From contig URCV01000035.1 of assembly GCA_900546445.1 (NCBI GenBank), positions 1-18,559 of the forward strand: 18,559 bases of DNA. Direction: 5' to 3'. Positions 1 to 8,292 of the stretch are shown piece after piece. The notes under the pieces were generated by a model. The model was not told the origin of the DNA. It did no database searches and saw only the letters and a list, made by a program, of their open reading frames with translations. Source of the DNA: an uncultured Bacteroidales bacterium (GTDB taxonomy: Bacteria > Bacteroidota > Bacteroidia > Bacteroidales > UBA932). A program made the translations under genes and the position numbers. Position 1 is the first letter of the stretch, and each line of letters starts with the position of its first letter.

Positions 1-407
1 TCATATTCGGAGGCAAGCTCTTCGTAAACAACGCAGTAACCCTCGCACACGCACTCGGCGCCAGCGACAAGTTCATCGCAGTGACCATCCTCGCCGTAGG
101 CACTTCCCTGCCCGAACTTATGACCTGCGTGGTAGCCGCCGCTAAGAAGAAAGGCCAATTGGCACTCGGAAACATCGTCGGTAGCAACGTCTTCAACATC
201 CTGCTGATACTTGGCATCTCAGGTCTCATTCACCCGCTCGACACATCCTCATTAAATTATGTAGATATGGCGACGCTCACAGCCAGCGTATTGGCCCTGT
301 TCATCTTCGCCAATGCCTCCAAGAAGAGCCAATTGTCGAAATCGGCCGGAATCTCCTTCCTGCTTATGGAAGTAGTCTATATGATCTATCTGTTTCTTAA
401 ATTCTAG
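1..407 (+). CDS. Na+/Ca2+ exchanger (CaCA family), C-terminal part, 5' cut by window edge
   Basis: This is the C-terminal end of an inner-membrane calcium/sodium antiporter of the YrbG-like CaCA family. The reading frame is open from the first full codon (position 3) to TAG at 405-407. It contains the alpha-2 repeat signature of the family: GTSLPEL, in which the acidic residue contributes to the cation site, followed by GNIVGSNVFN and LLILG. Two further hydrophobic stretches follow, consistent with the last transmembrane helices, and the protein ends in LFLKF. A GTG at 81 is inside the conserved repeat, so it is not the start; the real start lies upstream of the window. The stop overlaps that of the convergent minus-strand gene through the shared palindrome CTAG (404-407). 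The family assignment is firm; the transported ion is inferred from the family. Confidence 0.92.
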   Translation, partial: IFGGKLFVNNAVTLAHALGASDKFIAVTILAVGTSLPELMTCVVAAAKKKGQLALGNIVGSNVFNILLILGISGLIHPLDTSSLNYVDMATLTASVLALFIFANASKKSQLSKSAGISFLLMEVVYMIYLFLKF

Positions 408-1000
408 AAGTTTATACCGACTCCGAACCCCACGAAAAGATAATTCGTGTTGGAAAACAATACTTGAGGGCGCGATATGACGCCCTCATATTTGTCTACG
501 GGCAGAGGGTGACAGTTTATGCCCTCTAACTTGAAGGCGAAATCCACGCTCAGTTCTCGGTAAAGCTGCTCCCTGTATCCTAAGGAGAGTCCCGCGTTAA
601 AGATACCGTCATCGAATGACCAATTGTGCAGAGCCGCTCCCGCCATACCGCCTATGAACAGTCCGCTCCTGTCGTAACCCTTTAAGAAGAACCTGAAATC
701 TACGTTCATCGGCATTACCACATAATCTACATCCACTCCCCTTAAGCCTGTCTGAAGATGCACCGAAAAGTGCCTTAGAAAATCCACTCCACCATCCAGC
801 AACACATAGGAATTCCGGACATAACGCATTCCTTCACGCGAATCGTTGATTCTGTAGCCATCCCTTCCCGAATAATAGGCACACGAATACGACCTGTAGA
901 CCTGAGGAAGATAGCCCCAGCTCAAACCTCCTGTAATTCGAGGCTTCGCACTAAGAGTTAATGCGAAAAACAAAAATGTTATGGCCAGAAGACGTTTCAT
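404..1000 (-). CDS. Exported beta-barrel-like protein, unknown function (second of a pair)
   Basis: A 198-residue protein of unrecognised family. It begins with a clear type I signal peptide (MKR, hydrophobic core ITFLFFALTL, likely cleavage after LSA around residue 18). The rest alternates aromatic, glycine and polar residues, as outer-membrane beta-strands do, and it ends in YLFVGFGVGINF, a terminal aromatic strand typical of Bacteroidota outer-membrane barrels. Its ATG overlaps the TGA of the upstream gene (ATGA at 997-1000 read on the minus strand), so the two are translationally coupled. I infer a small 8- to 10-stranded outer-membrane barrel or porin-like protein; no enzymatic motif is seen. 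Function unknown. Confidence 0.78.
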   Translation of the reverse strand: MKRLLAITFLFFALTLSAKPRITGGLSWGYLPQVYRSYSCAYYSGRDGYRINDSREGMRYVRNSYVLLDGGVDFLRHFSVHLQTGLRGVDVDYVVMPMNVDFRFFLKGYDRSGLFIGGMAGAALHNWSFDDGIFNAGLSLGYREQLYRELSVDFAFKLEGINCHPLPVDKYEGVISRPQVLFSNTNYLFVGFGVGINF

Positions 1001-1581
1001 TTGAACCTATAGTAAATGCAAACTTGAGGCACGAGCGCGTAGATTAGACCATTGGCATACCACGAGAGGCCGATTAGTCCATTCTTCTCTTCCATCTTTC
1101 GTATGTGTATCGCCCACTGCGCAGTAAAGTCCAGTCCCAGCTCCAGGTTGGTACCCTTGAATGCCACGAGAGTGCCCACAGACGAGGTAAGGCCCAATAT
1201 GGCACCCGGATTATATTTCATATTCGAAAAATCCTTTCCGTAGCCTCCGACGAAGCCCGCGCCTACATATAATATGTATTCCACCTGTCCGTCGTCGAAG
1301 CCGCCGCGATGGAAAATCGTGTCGTGAGAAAAGGAAAACTTGCCTCCCGGAAGGCGCGACTTGTAGCTGAACATTCCGTAGGTGTCCAGCCCCAGGTTGA
1401 ACACGTTAAAGGTATTTTCCTGCTTGGAAGAACTGGCGATGATGGAAACGTTCTGCTCCTTATATGAGGTGATGACACCGGTACGCAACATCTTTATCTC
1501 GCTGTCTTGAGCGAAACTCGGCGTAATCAGGCAGTAGAGCGCCACTACGCATAGCAGAGCGATTTTTCGGTTCTTGTACAC
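997..1581 (-). CDS. Exported protein, probable outer-membrane beta-barrel, unknown function (first of a pair)
   Basis: A 194-residue protein with an N-terminal signal peptide (basic YKNRK, hydrophobic core up to about residue 20, likely cleavage at SFA-Q near residue 24). The mature part is rich in Gly, Tyr and Phe in alternating patterns (for example YILYVGAGFVGGYG) and ends in IYYRFK, which suggests an outer-membrane barrel of the small porin-like type. The start codon appears to be GTG at 1579-1581: an in-frame stop lies a few codons upstream and no ATG would keep the signal peptide. A 7/8 match to the -7 box (TAACTTAG, 1587-1594 read on the minus strand) lies very close to the start and is only weak evidence. 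It is cotranscribed with the next barrel gene. No family recognised. Confidence 0.77.
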   Translation of the reverse strand: MYKNRKIALLCVVALYCLITPSFAQDSEIKMLRTGVITSYKEQNVSIIASSSKQENTFNVFNLGLDTYGMFSYKSRLPGGKFSFSHDTIFHRGGFDDGQVEYILYVGAGFVGGYGKDFSNMKYNPGAILGLTSSVGTLVAFKGTNLELGLDFTAQWAIHIRKMEEKNGLIGLSWYANGLIYALVPQVCIYYRFK

Positions 1582-1637
1582 GTCCGCTAAGTTAAGGATT
1601 TATTTTGTAAAATGGCGGTATTGCGAAAACTTTATCG

Positions 1638-1645
1638 TATATTTA
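1638..1645 (+). promoter_or_regulatory. Possible Bacteroidota -7 box for rarA
   Basis: TATATTTA matches 7 of 8 positions of TAnnTTTG and ends 5 nt before the preferred rarA ATG at 1651. No TTTG box is found at the usual 19-21 nt spacing, so this is weak. If real, it also argues against the upstream in-frame ATG at 1612. Confidence 0.32.
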
Positions 1646-1650
1646 CGACT

Positions 1651-2949
1651 ATGAATACAGTTCTACCTCCGCTTCCCGAAAGAATGCGTCCGCATAAGCT
1701 TAGCGAATATGTGGGCCAGAGCCACTTGGTCGGAGAAGGCGGCGTCCTTAAAAATATGATGGACAGCGGAAATGTCACATCATTCATACTCTGGGGTCCT
1801 CCCGGCGTGGGAAAGACCACGCTGGCGAAGATATTGGCCGAAAGCCTGCATCGCGACTTCTATACCCTCTCGGCTGTCAGTTCCGGCGTAAAGGACGTGC
1901 GCGACGTGATAGACAGGGCGCAGAGCCGCTCGGTCTTTTCCGGAGGCGAACCCCCCATCCTGTTCATAGACGAGATTCACCGCTTTAACAAGGCCCAGCA
2001 GGATGCCCTTCTGGGAGCCGTAGAGCAAGGCATCTTCACCCTGATAGGCGCCACTACCGAGAACCCATCGTTCGAGGTCATTACCCCACTTCTTTCCAGA
2101 TGCCAGGTATTCGTGCTCAAATCGCTCGAAGAATCCGACTTGAAAGCCCTTCTTAATCGCGCGCTCACCGAAGACGTGCTTCTGAAGGAAAGGCAGATAA
2201 GCGTAAGCCAGACCGACGCCCTCTTCCGCTACAGCGGCGGCGACGGACGTAAGCTGTTGAACATACTGGAGATAGTAGTGGATTCCCTGGGGGCCAAGTC
2301 CGACAAAATAGTCATCGACGACAAGTCCGTAGCCGAATGCCTTCAGCAGAACATAGCCATCTACGACAAGAGCGGCGAGATGCACTACGACATCATCTCC
2401 GCATTCATAAAAAGCATCCGAGGGTCCGATCCTAATGCGGCGGTGTATTATCTGGCCCGTATGCTCGACGGAGGCGAAGATCCGCTTTTCATAGCCAGAA
2501 GGCTGTGTATCAGTGCTGCGGAAGACGTCGGACTCGCTAATCCGAACGCACTTCTGATAGCCGACTCGTGCTTTAGGATTTGCCATAACATAGGTATGCC
2601 GGAAGCCAGGATTCCCCTATCGGAATGCACCGTCTATCTGGCATCCTCTCCTAAGAGCAACTCCGCCTATATGGCGATTAATTCTGCCCTCGCGGAAGTC
2701 TCTAAGGACCAGACCGCAGCCGTGCCTCTATATCTTCGAAACGCCCCGACATCGCTTATGAAAGAGCTGGGCTATGGCGAGAACTACAAATACGCCCACG
2801 ACTTCCCGGGCCATTTCGTAGATCAGGAATTTATGCCTAAGGGATTAGAGGGAAAAGTCTTCTACGAACCGTCGGATAATCGCCACGAGAATAACCTCAA
2901 GGCCTATCTTCAGGCTTGCTGGCCTAAGTATTATCCTAAAAAGGATTAG
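1651..2949 (+). CDS. rarA: Replication-associated recombination protein A, AAA+ ATPase (RarA/MgsA)
   Basis: RarA is a cytoplasmic clamp-loader-like AAA+ ATPase that acts at stalled replication forks with SSB and the recombination machinery. From the ATG at 1651 the protein has 432 residues, the usual family length. Visible motifs are the Walker A GPPGVGKT (about residues 49-56), Walker B ILFIDEIH (about 103-110), sensor 1 GATTENPS (about 133-140) and an arginine-containing segment LLSRCQVF. The C-terminal half carries the MgsA_C tetramerisation region, including LARMLDGGEDPLFIARR and the ending region LQACWPKYYP. An in-frame ATG at 1612 would add 13 residues, but family members begin close to PLPERMRP, so 1651 is preferred. 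The stop overlaps the stop of the convergent tamL gene in TTAG (2946-2949). The divergent neighbour is the exported protein at 997-1581. Confidence 0.96.
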   Translation: MNTVLPPLPERMRPHKLSEYVGQSHLVGEGGVLKNMMDSGNVTSFILWGPPGVGKTTLAKILAESLHRDFYTLSAVSSGVKDVRDVIDRAQSRSVFSGGEPPILFIDEIHRFNKAQQDALLGAVEQGIFTLIGATTENPSFEVITPLLSRCQVFVLKSLEESDLKALLNRALTEDVLLKERQISVSQTDALFRYSGGDGRKLLNILEIVVDSLGAKSDKIVIDDKSVAECLQQNIAIYDKSGEMHYDIISAFIKSIRGSDPNAAVYYLARMLDGGEDPLFIARRLCISAAEDVGLANPNALLIADSCFRICHNIGMPEARIPLSECTVYLASSPKSNSAYMAINSALAEVSKDQTAAVPLYLRNAPTSLMKELGYGENYKYAHDFPGHFVDQEFMPKGLEGKVFYEPSDNRHENNLKAYLQACWPKYYPKKD

Positions 2950-5078
2950 AACGGGTAACCCACACCGAAGTGAAGTGCGCTGCCTTTCGACTTGAGAGCC
3001 GAGAGCGGCGACAGCCATTTGTCGCCATCCAGAGAAGGGTCTCTCAGACGAATACCCCAGTCGATACGAAGCACCAGGATGTCCAGGTTCACACGGAATC
3101 CTACACCCCAGTCTGCGGCCAATTCGCCCAGATTCACGCCCTGCTCGGCCTTCCAGACGTTACCCACCTCGGCGAACAACGCTCCTTCCAGCTTCCACAT
3201 CATAGGAAAACGGTATTCCAAGTCCGCCTCGAGCTTGATGTCACCCGTCTGGCTCGGGATACTGAAGGTCTTGTCCAATTGGGCCGAACCAGGACCCAGA
3301 GCCCTCGCCTGCCAGCCTCGCATACTACCTGCACCGCCGACATAGAACTGCTTCTCGTAAGGCAGTGCCGTCGAATTGCCGTAGGCTACACCGGCACCGG
3401 CCAATACTCTGAATGCCAATGCCCTGCTGTCGTCGTGTCCGAAGCGTATGGCCTTTGCATAGCTGGCCTCGAGTCTCGCGTACTGCGAATAAGGCGCACC
3501 CAGCACCAGACGTTCCCCGCTTTCGTTAGTGCTCATCAGGTTCTGGAATACGCTGAGCACGTTACCGGAGATGTCTGTGGATATCTTGACTGAATGATAG
3601 TCGGTCTTAGGGACGAGGTCGGTGCTGCTATTATAGAAGATGGAGCCTCCTATACCCATATCGCAGTGATCCTGATAGGAATAACGCATAAACGGGTTCT
3701 TCTCCAGCCTCTTGAGGAATTCCTCGTTAAGGTTGAACAAACGCACGTAGTTAACCCTGAACGGGTACACCTGATAATAGAAACGCCCCTTTATGGTTCC
3801 CGAATAGCCGTATGAAGTAGAAAATACGTTACGCGTGTACTCCGGCCTATTCTGATAGTTAAAGGATGCGTTGATTTCGGTGCGCGAGATGACGGGACCT
3901 CTAAATAGTTTATAGTTAAGTCCCAGAAAACGCGGAAGGCTCAGGGAAAGAGACGTACCGAGTTCGTTCGAGGCGATGTTCTCGTCCGGCTTGAACTGGA
4001 AATTGCCCACGAATCCCACGTTAAGCCACTCTCCTCCGCCGAATATGTTCTTATGATAGAAATTGACCTGCGGCGATATGCCCATAAGCCCGGACGAGTT
4101 CGTAGACATCTCGAGGTTAGTCTTGAAGCCCTGCGGCTGGGACTTGGTAAGGGTGATGTCACAATCCACCTCGTTTTCGGAGGTTTGGTTCATATCGATA
4201 CCCACCGTCTTGAAAATCTTCAGTGAAGAGAACCTCGAATAGGTGTCGCTTACGGTGCTCTCCTTATATGGCTGCCCCGGCTCTATGAGATTTACCCCTT
4301 CGAGCACCGACTCCCGGACATTTAGATTCTGCGGGTACGTGATGCGTACATCGCTTATCTTGACCTTCTTAAGCGGCTGTTCGTCCTCCGAGATGACATA
4401 TTCCAGTGCGACCTTTCCATCCCGGGCCAATGTGTCCGCCACGAAATTATAGCAAGTCCTGTTCAGGGCGAAATAGCCCTTTTCGCGGAGCGAAGCCATA
4501 CTTCTGTCCACCTCGGCAGTCAAGCTCTGCTCGGAAAGGTAGTCCCCCGCCTTGATGAGAGACTTCGGGATGTCGGCATAGAAGTCCTCGGCGAAGTCCT
4601 TACGCATTTCGGGAAGTCTATAGATTATGGTATCTATCTGGTATCTCGCTCCTAATGTAATGTAATACGTAACCTGTGCGTTCTGCCCCTTAAGGTGCAA
4701 TTCGCTTTCCACCTTCGAGTCGAAGTAGCCCATATTGTTGAGCTTGCTCTCTATGCTGCTCTTAGAGCGTTCCACTTGGCCCTGGTCATAGATGACGGGC
4801 GCCTCTCCCAATCCCTTCCAGAGGCGGTTGAGCCCGCGGTCGCTGCCGTCGGACCAGTTATAGACGTACAGGAGCGGCTTCCAGCCCAAGTAGCTATGGT
4901 TAGGCTGCTGTCTTATATAAGGAGTGAGGCTGTTTACGGGAAAAGAGGCATCATTAGTGATTATCAGCTCGTTACTGTCAAGTCGGAGCTGATCTTCACT
5001 CAGAACCCTCGTGGTGCTGCAGGAAACCAGGCAGGATACCACGATCATTACTGTCAAGATGCGTATTTTAACACTCAT
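2946..5078 (-). CDS. tamL: TamA-like outer-membrane lipoprotein (TamL; POTRA plus Omp85 barrel)
   Basis: A 710-residue member of the BamA/TamA (Omp85) superfamily, which helps assemble or insert outer-membrane proteins. The N-terminus is a lipoprotein signal with lipobox LVSC and acylated Cys near residue 20, the feature that separates the Bacteroidota TamL type from ordinary TamA. POTRA-like segments follow, roughly residues 90-320 (for example VERSKSSIESKLNNMGYFDS and LREKGYFALN). The C-terminal half is a 16-stranded barrel domain with the conserved substrate-loop motif GSMRGWQARALGPG (RGW near 587-589) and a terminal beta-signal ending in GVGYPF. No tamB gene is adjacent here. The start ATG (5076-5078) lies 6 nt downstream of a TAAATTTG box. 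The family is certain; the TamL label rests on the lipobox plus architecture. Confidence 0.92.
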   Translation of the reverse strand: MSVKIRILTVMIVVSCLVSCSTTRVLSEDQLRLDSNELIITNDASFPVNSLTPYIRQQPNHSYLGWKPLLYVYNWSDGSDRGLNRLWKGLGEAPVIYDQGQVERSKSSIESKLNNMGYFDSKVESELHLKGQNAQVTYYITLGARYQIDTIIYRLPEMRKDFAEDFYADIPKSLIKAGDYLSEQSLTAEVDRSMASLREKGYFALNRTCYNFVADTLARDGKVALEYVISEDEQPLKKVKISDVRITYPQNLNVRESVLEGVNLIEPGQPYKESTVSDTYSRFSSLKIFKTVGIDMNQTSENEVDCDITLTKSQPQGFKTNLEMSTNSSGLMGISPQVNFYHKNIFGGGEWLNVGFVGNFQFKPDENIASNELGTSLSLSLPRFLGLNYKLFRGPVISRTEINASFNYQNRPEYTRNVFSTSYGYSGTIKGRFYYQVYPFRVNYVRLFNLNEEFLKRLEKNPFMRYSYQDHCDMGIGGSIFYNSSTDLVPKTDYHSVKISTDISGNVLSVFQNLMSTNESGERLVLGAPYSQYARLEASYAKAIRFGHDDSRALAFRVLAGAGVAYGNSTALPYEKQFYVGGAGSMRGWQARALGPGSAQLDKTFSIPSQTGDIKLEADLEYRFPMMWKLEGALFAEVGNVWKAEQGVNLGELAADWGVGFRVNLDILVLRIDWGIRLRDPSLDGDKWLSPLSALKSKGSALHFGVGYPF

Positions 5079-5084
5079 AGGCTA

Positions 5085-5092
5085 CAAATTTA
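5085..5092 (-). promoter_or_regulatory. -7 box TAAATTTG for tamL
   Basis: Read on the minus strand, TAAATTTG fully matches TAnnTTTG and lies 6 nt upstream of the tamL ATG. A clear TTTG -33 box at standard spacing was not found. It is only 13 nt from the oppositely oriented box for the methyltransferase gene, so the two divergent promoters overlap. Confidence 0.45.
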
Positions 5093-5105
5093 ACAAATAT
5101 TTGAG

Positions 5106-5113
5106 TATCTTTG
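5106..5113 (+). promoter_or_regulatory. -7 box TATCTTTG for the RNA methyltransferase operon
   Basis: TATCTTTG fully matches the Bacteroidota TAnnTTTG consensus and lies 9 nt before the ATG at 5123. The -33 element is not obvious. The box contains the TTG at 5111 that would otherwise be an in-frame start, which makes that start unlikely. Confidence 0.58.
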
Positions 5114-5122
5114 CGCGAAACT

Positions 5123-5848
5123 ATGCAGAAATTGACTTTATCTGAAATAAAGACCATAAAGGGCCTGTCACAGAAGAAGAATCGGGACGAATCCGGATTG
5201 TTCGTAGTGGAAGGCGAAAAGATGGTATCTGAAGCGCAAGCAGCAGGGTTTGAGGTAGTTATGCTCTTCCGTAAAGAGGAAATCGGAGAAGAGCAGATGA
5301 GACGCATCTCTTTTCTCGACTCCCCCTCGCCTGCATTGGCCGTGGTAAGAAAGGCAAGCGCGGGCAGGCCCGTCATTAAGGAAGATGGGCTCTATCTGGC
5401 ACTGGACTCCGTCAGGGACCCAGGTAACCTCGGCACCATCATGCGCATCTGCGACTGGTTTGGCATCGACGGCATCTTCGCATCGGAAGACACCGTGGAG
5501 CAGTATAATCCTAAGGTGGTTCAGTCCAGTATGGGAACCATTTTCAGAAACACGGTAGTGTATTGCGATATTCAGCAGCTATGCAGGGACTTCACCTCGA
5601 AAGGACTTCCCGTGTACGGAACTTTTCTCGACGGCAGCGACCTCTACGCCTCGGACATAAAGCCTAAGGGATTGATAGTTATGGGTAATGAGTCCCGCGG
5701 AGTGAGCGAAGGAGTCAGGTCTCTGTGCACCTCGAAGCTCCTTATTCCGTCGTTCAGGGACGGAGCTCACGCCGAAAGCCTTAACGTCGCCATAGCCAGT
5801 GCCGTGACCATATCTGAATTTTGTCGAAAAAAGAAATATGAAAAATAG
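5123..5848 (+). CDS. TrmH/SpoU family RNA 2'-O-methyltransferase
   Basis: A 241-residue SPOUT-fold enzyme that transfers a methyl group from S-adenosylmethionine to a ribose 2'-OH of tRNA or rRNA. The N-terminal 80 residues form the SpoU substrate-binding domain (VVEGEKMVSEA). The catalytic domain shows motif 1 (LDSVRDPGNLGTIMR, about 94-108, with the conserved Asn-Leu-Gly), the NPKVVQSSMG segment (about 129-138), motif 2 (VMGNESRG, about 186-193) and motif 3 (ESLNVAIA, about 218-225), which form the trefoil-knot cofactor site. The ATG at 5123 is preferred over an upstream TTG inside the promoter box. It is the first gene of a tightly packed set: its last 11 nt overlap the alkaline phosphatase start. 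The exact RNA target cannot be read from sequence; RlmB-like 23S rRNA methylation and TrmH-like tRNA methylation both remain possible. Confidence 0.95.
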   Translation: MQKLTLSEIKTIKGLSQKKNRDESGLFVVEGEKMVSEAQAAGFEVVMLFRKEEIGEEQMRRISFLDSPSPALAVVRKASAGRPVIKEDGLYLALDSVRDPGNLGTIMRICDWFGIDGIFASEDTVEQYNPKVVQSSMGTIFRNTVVYCDIQQLCRDFTSKGLPVYGTFLDGSDLYASDIKPKGLIVMGNESRGVSEGVRSLCTSKLLIPSFRDGAHAESLNVAIASAVTISEFCRKKKYEK

Positions 5849-7037
5849 CATCAAATCAATCATCAGCATTTTCGCAGGACTTTTACTTATCTCGTCCTGT
5901 ACCTCGAAACCGGAAGCCAAATATATTTTCCTTTTCATAGGAGATGGAATGGGCGCTTCACAAGTAGCTGTAACCGAGTCATATCTCTCCCATCTGGAGG
6001 GCAAGCTGGGCGGAGAGCAGCTTTGCTTTACCACCTTCCCGGTGCTCGGAATGTGCACCACCTACTCGTCGAGCAGCGTCATAACCGACTCTGCGGCATC
6101 GGGAACCGCCATCGCAAGCGGACATAAGACGAATAACGGCATGCTCGGAGTGGACGCCGAAGGTAATCCCGTACAGAGCGTGGCGCAGATCCTTAAGGAC
6201 GACTACGGCTATAAGGTGGGCATCTTCTCGTCCGTTCCCCTTAATCACGCCACTCCGGCCGCTTTCTACGCTCACGTCCCGAGCCGCGGCGACTACTTTA
6301 ACATCACCACCCAGATTCCCTCTACCGGATTCGAGTTCATAGGAGGCTCGGGCTTCCTGAAGTTCGAAGCTCCCGAAGGACAGAGCGAAGACAGCGAGCA
6401 GTACCTCGAAAACCGTGGCTATCAAGTAGTCTTCGGCCAGAAAGAGTTCGAGGATGCCACTTCGGACAAGATAGTGATGGTGGCCAATCCTAACCAAGCT
6501 AACCGCAGCAAGGTGGCCAATTACGGCGTAGAGAACGACAAGCTCGTCACTCTCTCCCAAATGATGGAAGACTGCCTCGAGACCCTCGGCGACAAGAAGC
6601 CTTTCTTCATTATGTGCGAAGGCGGCGAGATAGACTGGACCAGCCACGCTAACAAGACCATGCCTACGATAGAGGCCATCTTGAAGATGGATGAAGCCGT
6701 GAAGGTAGCTTACGAGTTCTACCTCAAGCACCCTAAGCAGACGCTCATTCTGGTCACTGCCGACCACCAGACCGGCGGAATAAGCCTGGGAAGTAACGAA
6801 TACGGCTATGCAGTGAATTGGCAGGGAGTCATCGACCAGTGGAACGAGGCTAATCATAAGGACACCTTCGATTCCGACGTGACCAGAAACGAGTTCAACC
6901 GCTCTTGCGGCATAGGCTGGACCTCGCTTCACCACACCGGCGACCACGTGCCTATCTATGCCATAGGCGCCGGCTCAGAGAAGTTCTCGGGAAGAATGGA
7001 TAATACCGACATCATCAGTAAGATTCTTCCACGATGA
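5838..7037 (+). CDS. Alkaline phosphatase family lipoprotein
   Basis: A 399-residue secreted phosphomonoesterase of the alkaline phosphatase superfamily. The signal peptide ends in a lipobox (LISSC, Cys near residue 21), so the mature enzyme is membrane-anchored outside the cytoplasm. The metal and catalytic residues are in place: GDGMG (Asp about 36), the nucleophile motif TDSAAS (Ser about 85), GHKT (95-98), NHATPAAFYAH (137-146), EGGEIDWTSH (Glu 261, Asp 265, His 270), TADHQTGG (Asp 309, His 310) and HHTGDHVP (His 365-370). These would bind two zinc ions and a third metal, usually magnesium. The length is normal for the short Bacteroidota form. It begins 11 nt before the end of the methyltransferase gene, and its TGA overlaps the amylase ATG. 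Release of phosphate from extracytoplasmic organic phosphates is inferred from the family. Confidence 0.95.
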   Translation: MKNSIKSIISIFAGLLLISSCTSKPEAKYIFLFIGDGMGASQVAVTESYLSHLEGKLGGEQLCFTTFPVLGMCTTYSSSSVITDSAASGTAIASGHKTNNGMLGVDAEGNPVQSVAQILKDDYGYKVGIFSSVPLNHATPAAFYAHVPSRGDYFNITTQIPSTGFEFIGGSGFLKFEAPEGQSEDSEQYLENRGYQVVFGQKEFEDATSDKIVMVANPNQANRSKVANYGVENDKLVTLSQMMEDCLETLGDKKPFFIMCEGGEIDWTSHANKTMPTIEAILKMDEAVKVAYEFYLKHPKQTLILVTADHQTGGISLGSNEYGYAVNWQGVIDQWNEANHKDTFDSDVTRNEFNRSCGIGWTSLHHTGDHVPIYAIGAGSEKFSGRMDNTDIISKILPR

Positions 7038-8290
7038 TCATATATCAGACGCTTACGCGACTCTACTCACGGGGTCGCTTTTCTTCGTTTACCGCGTCCA
7101 CCTTCAAGTACCTCAAGTCCCTGTCCGTAACCCACGTGTGGTACACCGGCGTAATAAGCCATTCCAAGCCGGGAAAGCCTTATGTTAAAGGTGACTGGGG
7201 CTCACCCTACTCCATCTGCGACTACTACGACGTAAACGCCTATCTCGCAGACGAGCCTTCCGCACGTATGGCAGAGTTCAGGAGCCTGGTCGAGCGCACT
7301 CACGAAGCTGGACTTAAGGTAATCATCGATTTCGTGCCTAATCACGTAAGTCCCGACTATCACGACGACTTCGGAGGTCTCAAGACACTTCATCGCCACG
7401 ACTACGACTGGACAGACACCGATAAGATAGACTACGGATGCACCGAAAACTGGGAGCGCCTTCTGAACATCATCAAATTCTGGGCGTCGCTCGGTGTAGA
7501 CGGATTCCGCTGCGACATGGCGGAGCTCGTCCCCGTCGAATTCTGGAATTTCCTGACTACTAATGCGAAGGTCGACTATCCGGAGCTCCTATTCATAGCG
7601 GAAGTCTACCAGATGGACTCCTACAGACGCTTTATCAGCGACGGCGGGTTCGATCTTCTTTACGACAAATCCGGCCTCTACGATACCCTTCGCGCCGTAA
7701 CCTGCGGCTACGAATCCGCCAGAGGGATAACTGCCAATTGGCAAAGACTCGGCGACCTGCAGCCCCGTATGCTGAATTTCCTGGAGAACCACGACGAGCA
7801 GCGCATAGCCAGTCCGGAATTTGCCGGAAGCCCCGAGAACGGATATGCGGCGCTCGCGGTCAGCGCACTCTTCTACCCTACTGCGTTCATGCTCTATTTC
7901 GGGCAGGAGCTAGGCGAAGACGCAGCCGACGGGAACAGCGGACGCACGTCCATATTCTCGCACTGCGCCCCTATCAGGACCACCAGGCTCACGGACGCGC
8001 AGAAATCGACATTGGCCGTGTATAAGGAGGTGCTGGCCTTGAAGAAGAAGCTCGGGGACGCACCGAATTTCGACCTTTCCTACTGCCAATCCGCCCTCGA
8101 AGGGTTCGATCCCGACAAGCACTTCGCCTTCCTGCGAAAGGGTGCGAAACAGGACGTGCTGGTGGTGTGTAATTTCTCGCACGAACGGGCCAATCTGCTC
8201 GTTACCATACCTTCGGAGGCAGATTCTCGCTTTGTCGGCAAAGAAATGGTAAATATAGGTCCTATGGATTTTATTATTTTAAAGAAATAA
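7034..8290 (+). CDS. Short GH13 alpha-amylase family glycoside hydrolase, cytoplasmic
   Basis: A 418-residue alpha-glucan-active enzyme of family GH13 with a (beta/alpha)8 barrel. The four conserved regions are visible: region I IIDFVPNH (about 97-104), region II GFRCDMAE (nucleophile Asp about 161, Arg about 159), region III LLFIAEVY (acid/base Glu about 190) and region IV FLENHDEQR (His-Asp about 253-254). The C-terminal 80 or so residues form a small beta domain. There is no signal peptide, so it should act inside the cell, for instance on imported maltodextrin or stored glycogen. It is shorter than most GH13 enzymes; the segments between beta-strands 1 and 3 are compact. The ATG overlaps the phosphatase TGA (ATGA at 7034-7037), indicating translational coupling. 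The exact specificity (hydrolase or transglycosidase) cannot be assigned. Confidence 0.93.
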   Translation: MIIYQTLTRLYSRGRFSSFTASTFKYLKSLSVTHVWYTGVISHSKPGKPYVKGDWGSPYSICDYYDVNAYLADEPSARMAEFRSLVERTHEAGLKVIIDFVPNHVSPDYHDDFGGLKTLHRHDYDWTDTDKIDYGCTENWERLLNIIKFWASLGVDGFRCDMAELVPVEFWNFLTTNAKVDYPELLFIAEVYQMDSYRRFISDGGFDLLYDKSGLYDTLRAVTCGYESARGITANWQRLGDLQPRMLNFLENHDEQRIASPEFAGSPENGYAALAVSALFYPTAFMLYFGQELGEDAADGNSGRTSIFSHCAPIRTTRLTDAQKSTLAVYKEVLALKKKLGDAPNFDLSYCQSALEGFDPDKHFAFLRKGAKQDVLVVCNFSHERANLLVTIPSEADSRFVGKEMVNIGPMDFIILKK

Positions 8291-8292
8291 TG

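Noticed and set aside
1780..2586. 268-codon minus-strand open frame opposite rarA
   Set aside because: It is antisense to a gene with clear Walker A/B motifs, has no recognisable domain or leader, and mirrors the codon pattern of rarA.
2970..3593. 207-codon plus-strand open frame inside tamL
   Set aside because: Antisense shadow of the conserved Omp85 barrel region; no promoter, ribosome binding site or domain.
5979..6947. 322-codon minus-strand open frame opposite the alkaline phosphatase
   Set aside because: Long only because the coding strand is G/C-rich at third positions; the opposite strand carries all catalytic motifs of the phosphatase.
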